This document shows, piece after piece, positions 54,085 through 64,000 of a stretch of DNA of 64,000 bases; the first letter of the stretch is position 1, and every line of letters starts with the position of its first letter. The stretch is taken from positions 3,458,501 through 3,522,500 of the forward strand of contig NZ_OX030782.1 in the NCBI RefSeq assembly GCF_943733665.1, given 5' to 3'. Made by a program: the position numbers and the translations under genes. Source of the stretch: Aquimarina sp. Aq107 (GTDB taxonomy: Bacteria; Bacteroidota; Bacteroidia; Flavobacteriales; Flavobacteriaceae). The notes below the pieces were generated by a model, which saw only the letters and a program-made list of their open reading frames with translations, searched no databases and was not told the DNA's origin.

Positions 54085-54783
54085 TTAATTCGAATAATCA
54101 CAGGCTTCTGGCACTGAAATGTATTTATTTTCAATTTTATTCACTTCGACAAATTTATATATCCATTCCTTCTTATTATCTTTTATCGAGTATTGCTCTT
54201 TAATGATATCGAAATTAAAATTTTCTTTATCTACCAACTGTTCCCAAGATATATGTATGTAATGATTCGCGATAAAAGGCATATCGAATTTTTTATCCTT
54301 ATAAGTAATAAAATGGAGATCTAGTTTTTTTCTCCGGCTTAGTCGTTTATTTTTTTTAGCTCTTTTTTTCATTACTATATGATTAAAAGCAGTATCATTG
54401 ATAATAGTATCTTTTAAATTTTCAAAAAAATATTTCCCTGCATATTTCCGATTCCATTTTGGTGTTCTTATTTTTTTCACATAATCACAATCCAAATTAA
54501 TTCTATTTGCTTTTAAAAAAGCCTCTTTTTCTAAATAAAAAATGGTTTGAAAACCTATTTTATGATCAATAAAATGGAACTTAAATTCTAGACTACCATC
54601 ATTAACCACTAGAAGATGATAATCATTATTCTTAGAATTAATCAAAGCCACTTCCATATTAATCGGCATATTTAGGGATCTTTGACTTGTAAATCCTATC
54701 ATGTAATCAAAAGTATACGTACGCTGAGCAGAAATTAATTGTATTGAAAAAATTGTAATTATTAATAGTAATATCTTATTCAT
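54085..54783 (-). CDS. secreted protein of unknown function
   Basis: 232 aa with signal peptide MNKILLLIITIFSIQLISAQ. Central basic stretch KKRAKKNKRLSRRKKLD (about 140-156), then aromatic-rich beta strands. Not recognised; GLPGLI-like or DUF-type Bacteroidota protein is possible but unproven. Confidence 0.55.
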   Translation of the reverse strand: MNKILLLIITIFSIQLISAQRTYTFDYMIGFTSQRSLNMPINMEVALINSKNNDYHLLVVNDGSLEFKFHFIDHKIGFQTIFYLEKEAFLKANRINLDCDYVKKIRTPKWNRKYAGKYFFENLKDTIINDTAFNHIVMKKRAKKNKRLSRRKKLDLHFITYKDKKFDMPFIANHYIHISWEQLVDKENFNFDIIKEQYSIKDNKKEWIYKFVEVNKIENKYISVPEACDYSN

Positions 54784-54892
54784 TTTAGCTTTTCCAGTTA
54801 TAAAGTCAAAACTAAGATATTTTAACTTTCTACACAGGTATTAAAATGTATACTCTTCTTTATCTTTATTCCAAGTTAAATCAATTTTAAAA

Positions 54893-55705
54893 CTAATAAG
54901 ATTTAATATACCTCTTCCTCTCTTCTAATTCTAAGAATTGCTTCCCATTACCAACAAGAAATTTTGTTGGAAGTGTTTCTCTATCATTAAATCGCTGTAG
55001 AAATACTATAAAGTGAAGATGTGGTCCTGTAGACCATCCTACATTACCGCTATATCCAATATGCTGTCCTTTTTTGATGACTTCACCTGGAGTCACTTTG
55101 GATCCATTTTTTTTGATATGCGTATATTCTGCAAAAGTACCATCAGAATGATACACTAGTATATAATTATTAAACTTAGCACAATCGGCACCTGTACACG
55201 TTTTATTATTCCCTTGTTCTACTAAAACCACTTTCCCTTCTCTAGACGCATAAATGGGTGTCCCTACAGGCATTCTAAAATCTAATGCATATTCATTATA
55301 ATGAGATATCTTGCCATTATAACCTTGGGTTACCATATGCTCCGTACCTTTTTTAAATGGTAAGTGATATGGATAATCAGTATCATAAGATTCTTGTAAA
55401 TGATTTCCATGATTATAGCGAACACTAAACCCTAAACGAATGGCTTTTTTTCTATCTACCACTGTTAAATCAGCAATATAAAATTTTGTTGTTTGTTCAG
55501 GGACTTCTATGATCTTAATATCCCCAATATTTGAAGTAAGATTCTCTATCTTAAAATCTATCTCTACCGAAACTGGGCAAAACTCCCCATTATCTGCATA
55601 AATTGTATATCCATTATCTGTTTCTTCGTAATAGACTTTAAAATTATCTTGACCAAAAGTAGTTATCCATAATAAACTAACAATCCAAAATACAGCGCTC
55701 CTCAT
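54893..55705 (-). CDS. M23 family metallopeptidase (LytM domain)
   Basis: Peptidoglycan endopeptidase of the LytM/M23 type. 270 aa from the ATG at 55705 (MRSAVFWIVSLLWITTFGQ); the frame two codons longer starts at a TTG. Zinc-site motifs are HYNEYALDFRMPVGTPIYAS and HLHF (in STGPHLHFIVF). A 120-residue N-terminal beta domain precedes the catalytic domain. Just downstream of the outer-membrane barrel gene on the same strand, so it may trim the wall for envelope assembly. Confidence 0.88.
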   Translation of the reverse strand: MRSAVFWIVSLLWITTFGQDNFKVYYEETDNGYTIYADNGEFCPVSVEIDFKIENLTSNIGDIKIIEVPEQTTKFYIADLTVVDRKKAIRLGFSVRYNHGNHLQESYDTDYPYHLPFKKGTEHMVTQGYNGKISHYNEYALDFRMPVGTPIYASREGKVVLVEQGNNKTCTGADCAKFNNYILVYHSDGTFAEYTHIKKNGSKVTPGEVIKKGQHIGYSGNVGWSTGPHLHFIVFLQRFNDRETLPTKFLVGNGKQFLELEERKRYIKSY

Positions 55706-55798
55706 ATTCAATTCATTTCCAATTACTAGCAGAAAATAAGCTTTTTATTTTGGAATTACTAATGGATTATATTTTAATAAACCTAAACAAAAGTTAGA

Positions 55799-57547
55799 TT
55801 AATAATTAAACTTATACGTTACTCCACCTAACACCTGTACTCCTTGTACAGGAAAGTTCACCCAACGTTCATAGTTTTGACCCGCAAGATTATTGCCTTT
55901 TATAAAAACAGAGAGTTTGTCATTAAATCGATATCCAAGGTTCACATTAGCATCAAAATAGCTATCTAATGTTATGGTAGCTTCTGGTGTTGGCGGAGTA
56001 AAAGCAACGGCAGTATTGATATCCTTTCGCTCACCGACATAAAAAAGTTGTGCTCCAGCGAACCATTGATCAGTAATCTGATAATCTAATAATACAGATG
56101 CTTTTAACTCTGGCAGATTCCAAGCTTCTTGTTCATCTTCGGTATTATAGCTAAAATATTCTCCAGAAACTCCCAATTTAAATTTCTTATTGATATTAAA
56201 ATTTAACTCTCCATATCCATTCAGTGTTAGAATATCATCATATCGATATGCAAATGAATTACCAAAATCATATCCTTCTAATTGTAATATTTCTGGTCTA
56301 TTGTTTACAAACAAAGCCTTATCATTTTCTGATATATATCCTCCTCTAAAATTATAACTTACTATATCAGAGATTTTTCCTTTTAACCCTACGTATGCAT
56401 CAAATTGATTATGAGTAGGCGTTAACACCAATGTTGGAGATATATATGGATTTGCCTGTACCGCATCTCTATACGTGTTTTGTTTTAATCCACCTTCCAA
56501 TCCTCCATAAGCAATTACTGCTTCATCTAATAATCGATAAGACGCTGTAACTTTAGGATAGATAAAAAAGTCATTGTCATTATTCTGGCTATCAATACTA
56601 TAAAAAACTGAAGCACCCAAATTTAAAGTTAAATTATCTCTTAGCACTACAAGACTTGGTTGTATTCCTAGATTAAGAATACTAAAATCATTTGGAGTTT
56701 GTAATACCTGATCTAATGGTCGATCAAAACTTCCACCCAAATAATCAACGATGAAATCCGTAGTAATTAATTCATCTACAATTTCGAATTCAAATGTGGG
56801 TGTAAAAACTGCATGATGTTCTGTAGAGCTTAATGCATCCCCAAAATATCTATAATTTAGCGAAGCTCTTTTAAAATATAAATCATCAAACTGCAATTTG
56901 CCCCCCAACTTGGCCCCAAAATAATTTTGTTGAGGGTCAATTGCATCAATTTGTGCCTCTGTTAATGCAGGAGTTTCGGGTAAACCATACCAATTATACA
57001 ATTGATGCTCTGCTCCTACTTCTATTCCATATGTAAAGTCTTTGGTTCGTGAAGTATAATTAAGATCCAAAAACGTATTATAAAATTTATCGTCTAGCGC
57101 TACATCTTCTATTCCTCCCTGAGAAGAATTATGATGTAAGTACAACCCCATATTATCTGTACGATTTATCTGAAAATTGCTATAAAACTCCGCTAATACA
57201 GATGTAAAATTACCAAAACCTAAAGTAGCATAATTATCATACAACGGTATTTTCTTTGGTTTATCAATATTAGCCGCTCTTCCTTTTGCAGGAGTAAATG
57301 TTGACGCTACCGGAACCGAAAAAATACTATATCGCAGCTGTTTTTTCTTTTGGGTAACAGAATCATTAAGAATCGGTGTAGACTTTATTTTAAATGCATC
57401 ACTAATCGTAGGTGTATATGTTTTAACAATAACTACACGTTCTGTTTCTATGGTTTCCTCTTCTTCTTTTTCTTGGGCCACTATTGCGGTAACACTAAAC
57501 GCAAAAACACAAGTAAAGGAAATTAATTTCTTGATATATCTCGACAT
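55799..57547 (-). CDS. outer-membrane beta-barrel protein (TonB-receptor-like, no plug)
   Basis: 582 aa with signal peptide (to about 24, VTAIVAQ). An Glu-rich N-terminal segment, then VVIVKTYTPTISDAF and many amphipathic strands ending in an aromatic C-terminus (GGVTYKFNY), the signal for barrel insertion. The TonB plug domain is missing and no CarboxypepD-reg domain precedes it. Strand count is near 20. 27 bases after the giant TPR gene, so they are probably one operon. Confidence 0.78.
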   Translation of the reverse strand: MSRYIKKLISFTCVFAFSVTAIVAQEKEEEETIETERVVIVKTYTPTISDAFKIKSTPILNDSVTQKKKQLRYSIFSVPVASTFTPAKGRAANIDKPKKIPLYDNYATLGFGNFTSVLAEFYSNFQINRTDNMGLYLHHNSSQGGIEDVALDDKFYNTFLDLNYTSRTKDFTYGIEVGAEHQLYNWYGLPETPALTEAQIDAIDPQQNYFGAKLGGKLQFDDLYFKRASLNYRYFGDALSSTEHHAVFTPTFEFEIVDELITTDFIVDYLGGSFDRPLDQVLQTPNDFSILNLGIQPSLVVLRDNLTLNLGASVFYSIDSQNNDNDFFIYPKVTASYRLLDEAVIAYGGLEGGLKQNTYRDAVQANPYISPTLVLTPTHNQFDAYVGLKGKISDIVSYNFRGGYISENDKALFVNNRPEILQLEGYDFGNSFAYRYDDILTLNGYGELNFNINKKFKLGVSGEYFSYNTEDEQEAWNLPELKASVLLDYQITDQWFAGAQLFYVGERKDINTAVAFTPPTPEATITLDSYFDANVNLGYRFNDKLSVFIKGNNLAGQNYERWVNFPVQGVQVLGGVTYKFNY

Positions 57548-57574
57548 AAATTGCTAAGAGTTTATAACTGATTA

Positions 57575-60500
57575 TTATTGTTCGGTTTGGATGGATGAAT
57601 TAGTTTTTGCCTCTTCGGCTTTGATTTTTTTGAGCTCGGATCGTGCTTCGTCAATTACATCTTGATAATCAGTAAAGTTTTTGATAACACTTTCTAAAAT
57701 ATAAGTTGCTTGATATGCATCTTCTAGTCCATAAAAGTTTTTAGCCATTAGCACTAAACCTTTAGCACCATATAATTTATATCCTGAAAAATCTTTTGCT
57801 AATTTTTGTACAGTTTCGTTTGACTCTTTATAGTTACCTTCTTTATTTTTAAAATACGCTTCATAATATAAAGCTTCTGCGGCTAACTCACCTGTGGCAA
57901 TTTTTCTAACTTCGGAATATGCTCTTTTTGCTCGAGTATCATCTGCGGTTTGTAAAGCAGCACGAGCAATAAAAATCTGAGCATCACTTTTTACATCATT
58001 CTGTATTTTTGGATTACTCAATACTTTTTCTGCGTATGCAATTGTTTCTTGATAATGTACTAGTTGATAATGCGATTTCATCAAATTAGATTGCGCAAAT
58101 ATAATGTTCTGAGGAAAATCGGCTGATTTTTCTAATCGTTCCAATACAGGAATTGCTTCATTATAATTACGATTCTCTAAATAGATCTGAGAAAGTCTAG
58201 CCAATGCTTGCTCCGTAAACTCCGTTCTATCTTTTTCTAACACATATTTATAATGTGGGATGGTTGCTTGTTTATCTCCTTTTTTATAAAACAATTGTGC
58301 TATATAAAAGTGACTTTTTAATGCATGTAATCCATTAGGAAACTCGCTTAAATATTTTTGAAAACCGGTAATTGCAGCATTATCATTATTTTCCAAAAAC
58401 TGTTTTTCTGCTGCCTCATATGATGTATTATCTAGATCTGCATCTGTAACATCCACAAAACTCAATCCTTTTACCCAACTCGAATACTCATCCGTTCTAC
58501 CTAAATCTACATAAATCAATCTTGCGGTATTAACGGCTTGGATTGCTTCCTCTGTTCCAGGATAATCAGCAACTACACTCTTAAACTTTGTGAGAGCCCT
58601 ATTTCCCTGATCGCCATTATAATAAATTAATCCTTGTTTTAACAAAGCCTTTGGCACGTAAGAACTTCTCGGAACTTCTCTGATTAATCGATCGTATGCT
58701 TCGATACCTCTCTGTGTATTATTCTCTGCCACATATGTATTTCCTAAAGCAAACATTGCATCATCGCGATATGTGGATCGTGTATATTTTTTAATAAAAA
58801 GCTCTAGATCACTAATCTTCTTATCATTCTTTTTTACAAAACCATAACTTATTGCTTTCTGATAATGTGCATAATCAGAATCAGCACCACCATTTTTAAT
58901 TGCCTTATTATAAGCTTCCATTGCTGGCCAATATTTTCGGGAAATAAAATGACTATCTCCTAACCTTAAATAAGTATCCGTTAATTGTGTTTCATCTATA
59001 CCTCTTTTTTTAGAATAGGTATCAAAAAACTCTGCAGCCTGTGGGTATTGTTTTAGTTTAAAATAGGTATAACCAATATTATAATCTATTCCTTCATATT
59101 CAATTGTTCCAGCAGCTCCGTCTTTTCCTTTAAATTGTTTAAATCCTATAAGTGCTTCTTCAAAACTATTTTGCAAATAATCACATTCTGATTTCCAATA
59201 AATTGCTTTTGCTGTAAATTTCGGATCTGTTTGTTGTGCCAACGATTTATCAAAATATAATTTCGCCTCCGCATAATTCGCTTCATTATACAACTCTATT
59301 CCACGAAAATATGCTACTTTTTGATATACTACTTTATCACCAAAATTGCGACTTCCCTCTAGCAAATCCATGGCTTCCTTATAATTCTTAGAAGTAATAT
59401 AGGAACTAATTAACAATTCCTGAATTTCTTCTTTAAACTCAGAATTAGGATATGCTTCTGCATAAGACAATAATACTTTTGGAGTACTCTCATATGAATT
59501 ACCAATCTCATAACTTAGCTTAGCGTAGTTATATAAAGCATCTTCTTTTATCTTAGCTTCAAAATCCATTTCGGAAGCATTCTTAAATGCGTTTAATGCT
59601 TGTTGTTTCTGATCTGTTTTTAAATAAGATTCTGCTAAATGATAATATGCATTCTGTGCAGTTTCATTACGCCCATCTACTATTTTATTAAACTCTGAAA
59701 TAGCATTAGTATAATCTCCACCTTTATAATACGCATACCCTAATTGATAATAATCCGTATTATTCCATTTCCCTTTTCTACCTCTATATGCCTTTAGGTG
59801 CGGAATTGCTTTATCATATTGTCCTAAATTAAAATAACTTTCTCCGATGATTTTATTTAATTCTGACTTTTCCGAAGGTTTAGATCTAGAAAGTTGACCT
59901 AACCCATCATTAATTGCATCCTGAAACTTTCCAGACTTAAAATTCATATCACTCTGGAAATAGGATAAATTCTTATTGTATTTATCGAGATCTTTAACCT
60001 CATCAAACAATTTATCGGCTTCCTGATAATTATCTCCTTCATATGCGATGAAACCTAGATAGTACTTGGCCTGAGCTCCATATTTATCAGTTTCTTCTAC
60101 TTTAGTTAAGAATTTTTTAGCTTCATTAAATCGTTGAATTTTAAAATATGCATATCCGTTATTAAAGTTGAACTTTTCTTTTTCGGAACGACTCATATTC
60201 CCCTCATCTACTTTGTCATACCATTTACGAGCATATGCATACTTACCATTATCAAAATAATAATTTGCTACATCCAGATATGCTGCATTACGTTTTATAC
60301 TTGTCGGATACTGCACCACAAATTCTTCCATCAAATCGTCCGCACCTTTTTGATTTAACCATACAGCACAATTTGCTATATAATAAGTACATTCTGCATC
60401 GATATTTTCATCGTCTACAGCATCTCTTACTTTATCAAAAAGATTTTGAGCAGCTAGAAATTGCTTATTGTTATAAAGTTCTAATGCCTGATTGTACAGT

Positions 60501-60592
60501 ACTAGTTCATTTGTGTAAATTGCTGATTGTTGTGCAGAAATCTTCGAAGATAGGACCGCTACAAAAAGCATCAAAGTGATGTATTTGTTCAT
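57575..60592 (-). CDS. giant secreted TPR protein
   Basis: 1005 aa from the ATG at 60592 (MNKYITLMLFVAVLSSKISA); the longer frame opens at a TTG at 60658 with 22 extra residues before a signal peptide. Composed almost entirely of TPR units, e.g. YYLGFIAYEGDNYQEADKLF, YQLGYAYYKGGDYTNAISEF, DDAMFALGNTYVAENNTQRG. In the periplasm it may scaffold the barrel protein encoded next (27 bases) and the peptidase. A similar TPR-barrel gene pair is common in Flavobacteriia; its function is not established here. Confidence 0.82.
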   Translation of the reverse strand: MNKYITLMLFVAVLSSKISAQQSAIYTNELVLYNQALELYNNKQFLAAQNLFDKVRDAVDDENIDAECTYYIANCAVWLNQKGADDLMEEFVVQYPTSIKRNAAYLDVANYYFDNGKYAYARKWYDKVDEGNMSRSEKEKFNFNNGYAYFKIQRFNEAKKFLTKVEETDKYGAQAKYYLGFIAYEGDNYQEADKLFDEVKDLDKYNKNLSYFQSDMNFKSGKFQDAINDGLGQLSRSKPSEKSELNKIIGESYFNLGQYDKAIPHLKAYRGRKGKWNNTDYYQLGYAYYKGGDYTNAISEFNKIVDGRNETAQNAYYHLAESYLKTDQKQQALNAFKNASEMDFEAKIKEDALYNYAKLSYEIGNSYESTPKVLLSYAEAYPNSEFKEEIQELLISSYITSKNYKEAMDLLEGSRNFGDKVVYQKVAYFRGIELYNEANYAEAKLYFDKSLAQQTDPKFTAKAIYWKSECDYLQNSFEEALIGFKQFKGKDGAAGTIEYEGIDYNIGYTYFKLKQYPQAAEFFDTYSKKRGIDETQLTDTYLRLGDSHFISRKYWPAMEAYNKAIKNGGADSDYAHYQKAISYGFVKKNDKKISDLELFIKKYTRSTYRDDAMFALGNTYVAENNTQRGIEAYDRLIREVPRSSYVPKALLKQGLIYYNGDQGNRALTKFKSVVADYPGTEEAIQAVNTARLIYVDLGRTDEYSSWVKGLSFVDVTDADLDNTSYEAAEKQFLENNDNAAITGFQKYLSEFPNGLHALKSHFYIAQLFYKKGDKQATIPHYKYVLEKDRTEFTEQALARLSQIYLENRNYNEAIPVLERLEKSADFPQNIIFAQSNLMKSHYQLVHYQETIAYAEKVLSNPKIQNDVKSDAQIFIARAALQTADDTRAKRAYSEVRKIATGELAAEALYYEAYFKNKEGNYKESNETVQKLAKDFSGYKLYGAKGLVLMAKNFYGLEDAYQATYILESVIKNFTDYQDVIDEARSELKKIKAEEAKTNSSIQTEQ

Positions 60593-60772
60593 GTAAATAT
60601 TTCTTTCAAAGTTTAGACTCTGGATAATACCAAAGTTCCAGTTTAATAGAAATCTCAAGGATTGACCTTGACCAATTTTTCTTAAAGTAAATATCGTTTC
60701 CCGCGAATAAATTTTGTGTTAAAGATACCCTAATCTTCATACTAATAACGAAATATTTTGGAGATAATTACA

Positions 60773-61702
60773 TTAACCTTCATTTTTTGGATCAGATATA
60801 ATTTGATTTATGATTTTAGTATATTTTTTTGCCCCTTTATGGTTAAGATGATCAGGGTCGTAAAAATCTGTATCTTCTATCCTAATATCTTCTCTTAGGT
60901 TTATATAAGTTACATTCTTATAATGACTTGCTAGATCTTTACACGAATTGGTAATTTTCTCTAATTTACTTGGGTTAAGTAGTTTTAAATACTCATTATA
61001 TACTGGCATATCAACTAAATAAACATTGCATTTTATTTTTTTGCAATAGGCTATAATCGATTGAAGTCTAATTAAATTTTCTTCGAAATCCATTAAAAAA
61101 TCCTCATGCCTTTTTGCCGTAGCTCTACTTCCTTCTACTAAAGGTATATTGTTTGTATTTTCATAGTATGTCCCCCAACCCTTATCATCACACCCGATAA
61201 TTGTTCCTTTATACATATAATCGTGAAATAAAGTAATTGATTTATCAAAACGACGAGTCAATGAGAGACTATATTTTTTCACATCTAGTGGATTAATAAT
61301 GGGAACATCTAATTCCATTTGATTATGGTAAAAATATTTACGCCATCGATCTTCTTTGGTATTCTCCAGTTGACTTAAACTATAATAACCGATAGTAATA
61401 ACTACATTTTTTAGATTAGGAAGACTATCTACATGCTTATCAAACAATAATTGATCAAAATACAAGCTCTGACTTATATTAGATGCATTAAAAGTTTTGG
61501 TATCCATAAATTCTGGATTAATACCGAAAAAAGCATGAGAATCCCCTAAAACCAATGTCTCTATGTCATTATAAGAGTTACTAATCATTCTATGCTTATA
61601 AGAATAATTAGATTCTACAGTTCTATAAAAACACTCTAATGCTACCCAAATAAAAAGCAGTGGTAGTAGAAATAAGAATATTTTTTTTATAAAAACCTTC
61701 AT
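60773..61702 (-). CDS. SGNH-hydrolase-like partner of the MBOAT acyltransferase
   Basis: 309 aa with an N-terminal membrane anchor (about 6-24). SGNH motifs: block I LVLGDSHAFFGINP (nucleophile Ser), later block with DPDHLNHKGAKKYT holding Asp and His. Such AlgX/DltD/WssI-like proteins finish O-acylation of exported polymers together with a membrane-bound O-acyltransferase. Three bases from the MBOAT gene, so translationally coupled. Confidence 0.8.
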   Translation of the reverse strand: MKVFIKKIFLFLLPLLFIWVALECFYRTVESNYSYKHRMISNSYNDIETLVLGDSHAFFGINPEFMDTKTFNASNISQSLYFDQLLFDKHVDSLPNLKNVVITIGYYSLSQLENTKEDRWRKYFYHNQMELDVPIINPLDVKKYSLSLTRRFDKSITLFHDYMYKGTIIGCDDKGWGTYYENTNNIPLVEGSRATAKRHEDFLMDFEENLIRLQSIIAYCKKIKCNVYLVDMPVYNEYLKLLNPSKLEKITNSCKDLASHYKNVTYINLREDIRIEDTDFYDPDHLNHKGAKKYTKIINQIISDPKNEG

Positions 61703-61705
61703 AGT

Positions 61706-63127
61706 TTAGAATTGAAAATAAATAAAGGTTTGTAAATCCCCTGCATAGTAAAACACGACGAATACCGTAACATAATAAATTAGATATCGAATGCTTTTAG
61801 ACGATATATACTGAATATCCAATAAGTGTTCTCTTTTTTTCTGAAACCATTCTATGCCTAGATATCCAATCAATAAAATCAAAAACAACTTATTCCCTTG
61901 TGGAATAGAAAAAAGTGTTGATGAAAAAATACGATCTAGATACCCAAAGGCTTCCGTGATTGAATCTGCTCTAAAAAAAACCCAAGCAATAGTAACTATA
62001 AAAAATGTAATACTCATTCTTAAAAAATCAACTACTATTGAATTTTGATTTTGGAGAAAAACCCCAAATTTTGTTTCATTATTTATAAAAACTGTAAATA
62101 TCAATATGATTCCATGAATCAATCCCCAAAAAATAAATGTAAGATTAGCTCCATGCCATAACCCACTTAGCAGAAAAACAACAAGAATATTAAATACCAA
62201 TCTAAATTTTGAAACACGATTACCTCCCAACGCAATGTATACGTAATCTCTAAACCAAGTAGAAAGCGAAATATGCCATCGTCTCCAAAACTCAATTAAG
62301 TTCTTTGATAAATAAGGGAAATTAAAATTTTGCTTTAAATCAAACCCTAACAATCTTGCAGAACCAATAGCAATATCCGAATAACCTGAAAAATCTCCAT
62401 AAATCTGAAAACCAAAAAATATAGCACCACATAACAAAGTGCTTCCTGAATATGCTGTATAATCTTCGAACAGTCTATTAACTATTACCGCACAATTATC
62501 CGCAATTACCATTTTCTTGAACAAGCCGCCCAAAATTAATCGCAAACCATCAATACTCTTACTATAATTAAAAACTCTACTTTTATTAAACTGAGGCAAA
62601 AGATTAGAAGCTCTTTCTATAGGTCCCGCAACTAACTGCGGAAAAAATGAAACAAATGCAAAAAATGAAATGAAATCATTGGTAGCGCGTATTCTTTCTC
62701 TGTATACATCTATTGTATAACTCAATGTCTGAAACGTATAAAAACTTATACCTACAGGTAAAACGAGTTGCAATGAACTATAAGATATTGGCTTACCAAA
62801 TAACAAAAATGCCTCTGTGAACGTTTCTATAAAGAAATTAAAGTATTTAAAGACGAATAAAACACCTAGATTAAAGAATAAACTAATTCCCAAAAGTATT
62901 TTTTTTCTAACTCTAGTTGTGGTCTGCAATTGACTAGCAACCAAAAAATCAATCATTGAACTTAAAAATATAAGCGATAAAAATCTCCAGTCCCAAAAAG
63001 AATAAAACAAGTAGCTTACCGCTAGAAGAAAGATATTTTGAATCTTTTTTGAGCTGTTAAAAACGAACCAATACAAAACAAAAACGATTGGAAAGAACAA
63101 CGCAAAATCAACGGTATTAAATTGCAA
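61706..63127 (-). CDS. membrane-bound O-acyltransferase (MBOAT, AlgI/DltB type)
   Basis: 473 aa, about ten transmembrane segments. Active-site His in SGLWHGANLTFIFWGLIHG and the NFNFPYLSKNLIEFWRRWHIS core. Transfers acyl groups from cytoplasm across the inner membrane for polymer O-acylation. Start is a TTG at 63127 (MQFNTVDFALFFPIVF); no in-frame ATG exists upstream. Substrate polymer not identified; no polysaccharide synthase gene is in the window. Confidence 0.88.
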   Translation of the reverse strand: MQFNTVDFALFFPIVFVLYWFVFNSSKKIQNIFLLAVSYLFYSFWDWRFLSLIFLSSMIDFLVASQLQTTTRVRKKILLGISLFFNLGVLFVFKYFNFFIETFTEAFLLFGKPISYSSLQLVLPVGISFYTFQTLSYTIDVYRERIRATNDFISFFAFVSFFPQLVAGPIERASNLLPQFNKSRVFNYSKSIDGLRLILGGLFKKMVIADNCAVIVNRLFEDYTAYSGSTLLCGAIFFGFQIYGDFSGYSDIAIGSARLLGFDLKQNFNFPYLSKNLIEFWRRWHISLSTWFRDYVYIALGGNRVSKFRLVFNILVVFLLSGLWHGANLTFIFWGLIHGIILIFTVFINNETKFGVFLQNQNSIVVDFLRMSITFFIVTIAWVFFRADSITEAFGYLDRIFSSTLFSIPQGNKLFLILLIGYLGIEWFQKKREHLLDIQYISSKSIRYLIYYVTVFVVFYYAGDLQTFIYFQF

Positions 63128-63255
63128 AATATGAGCATATGAATTCTCTGGAAAAATACTTAAAATCTACGTGGATAAAAAAACATTTTTAATAAATACA
63201 TTATTGCATAAACTTTTTACTTTTACTAAAATTAATAAAATCAGAATTTCATACT

Positions 63256-63939
63256 ATGTCCGATATGGTTTTAAGCCTTAAAAATGCTTCAATTTATCAA
63301 CGAGAAAATTTAATTCTTTCAGATGTTAATGTCGAAGTTAATAAGGGAGATTTTGTATACCTGATCGGTAAGACCGGTACAGGAAAAAGTAGTTTCATGA
63401 AAACACTTTATGGAGACATTCCTCTAATAGAAGGGGAAGGAAGTATTGTTGATTTTGATTTAAGTACTTTAAAAGAAAATCAAATTCCATTTCTTAGAAG
63501 AAAATTAGGAATCGTTTTCCAAGATTTTAAACTTCTTAATGACAGAACTGTAAAGGATAATTTATTGTTTGTACTAAAAGCGACTGGATGGACTGATCAA
63601 AAAGCGATGGATAGTAAAATTGATGATGTCCTTGATAAAGTAGGCATGAAAACAAAGGATTTTAAATTCCCATACCAATTATCTGGTGGAGAACAACAGC
63701 GTATTGCTATTGCCAGAGCACTACTTAATGATCCAGAATTAATTCTTGCCGATGAACCAACTGGAAATTTAGACCCTCAAACTTCTGTAGAAGTTATGGA
63801 AGTACTACAGGACATCAATAAAAATGGTAATACAATTTTAATGGCTACTCATGATTATGCATTGCTATTAAAATATCCATCTAAAACTTTAAAATGTGAG
63901 GGTAACAAAGTTTTTGAAGTGGTTCAACGAAAAGGATAA
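63256..63939 (+). CDS. FtsE-like ABC transporter ATP-binding protein
   Basis: 227 aa. Walker [11 protein letters not shown] (about 37-46), signature [16 protein letters not shown], Walker [13 protein letters not shown], switch His in ATHDYALLL. FtsE pairs with FtsX in cell division and wall hydrolase control; the nearest FtsX-like gene (28385-29626) is far away, so its partner is not in the window. Confidence 0.88.
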   Translation: MSDMVLSLKNASIYQRENLILSDVNVEVNKGDFVYLIGKTGTGKSSFMKTLYGDIPLIEGEGSIVDFDLSTLKENQIPFLRRKLGIVFQDFKLLNDRTVKDNLLFVLKATGWTDQKAMDSKIDDVLDKVGMKTKDFKFPYQLSGGEQQRIAIARALLNDPELILADEPTGNLDPQTSVEVMEVLQDINKNGNTILMATHDYALLLKYPSKTLKCEGNKVFEVVQRKG

Positions 63940-63959
63940 TTCTACAAATTAATACAATA

Positions 63960-64000
63960 ATGCGACTAGTAACCCTCGATGACTTTATAGAGACTTACAC
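63960..64000 (+). CDS. start of an unidentified gene, cut by the window edge
   Basis: ATG at 63960 opens MRLVTLDDFIETY and continues in frame to the last base, 20 bases after the ATPase stop. Only 13 codons are visible, so no function can be given; it may also be a chance frame. Confidence 0.35.
   Translation, partial: MRLVTLDDFIETY

Noticed and set aside
1..64000. CRISPR arrays, insertion sequences, prophage genes, rRNA operons
   Set aside because: No regular direct repeats with spacers, transposase motifs, phage structural genes or rRNA sequence were seen on either strand.

Overview
The window is AT-rich chromosomal DNA from a member of the Bacteroidota, most likely a marine Flavobacteriaceae; the overall feel is close to Aquimarina, but that genus call is inference. 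The grounds are the RpoB/RpoC/EF-Tu sequences, Bacteroidota-type promoters (TTG then TAnnTTTG), almost no Shine-Dalgarno sequences except a perfect one before rpsU, lipoproteins whose cysteine is followed by Asp-rich export signals, and family-specific genes such as DUF2851 and HTH-type TPR histidine kinases. No CRISPR array, IS element, phage or rRNA gene was seen.

Region by region. 1-13.3 kb (all minus strand) is the classic transcription/translation block: tRNA-Thr, tRNA-Tyr, tRNA-Gly, tRNA-Thr, tuf, tRNA-Trp, secE, nusG, rplK, rplA, rplJ, rplL, rpoB and the 5' part of rpoC, preceded by hpf, xerC and rpsU. 13.4-19.1 kb is an accessory stretch: a surface alpha-amylase with a twin LacI-type operator, a cholesterol-dependent-cytolysin-like lipoprotein with a foreign C-terminal domain, and an acyl-CoA dehydrogenase whose 3' end is repeated on both sides of the cytolysin gene. 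19.2-31 kb is mostly housekeeping: HhH protein, alanine/glycine symporter, K+ channel with PspC, DUF2851, membrane redoxin, AraC regulator, cystathionine beta-synthase, FtsX-like permease and NamZ.

31-39.2 kb is the most interesting part. A TPR histidine kinase and a NarL/LuxR response regulator are followed by seven uncharacterised genes, all on the plus strand: a small membrane protein, two small zinc-ribbon proteins, a LipL32-like secreted protein, a zinc-ribbon protein, an SPFH/YdjI-like protein with a SHOCT tail and a protein with an internal duplication. The same 14-base palindrome lies upstream of the kinase and upstream of the seven-gene cluster, which suggests (not proven) that the regulator controls both. 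39.3-42.1 kb holds four further small orphan genes, one resembling SUKH/SMI1 proteins.

42.1-52 kb mixes small enzymes and lipoproteins: YkgJ cysteine-cluster protein, methyltransferase, DUF2059, an archaemetzincin-like lipoprotein, an amidohydrolase, orphan lipoproteins, a broken TPR fragment, a beta-propeller lipoprotein operon and an AraC regulator. 52-64 kb holds an unusual sigma factor with a terminator hairpin just before its start, two SRPBCC proteins, an M23 peptidase / outer-membrane barrel / giant TPR protein trio, an MBOAT plus SGNH pair for O-acylation of an exported polymer, and an FtsE-like ATPase.

Several ORF starts were moved from TTG/GTG codons to internal ATGs because signal peptides, family starts or promoter boxes require it; these are noted per gene.
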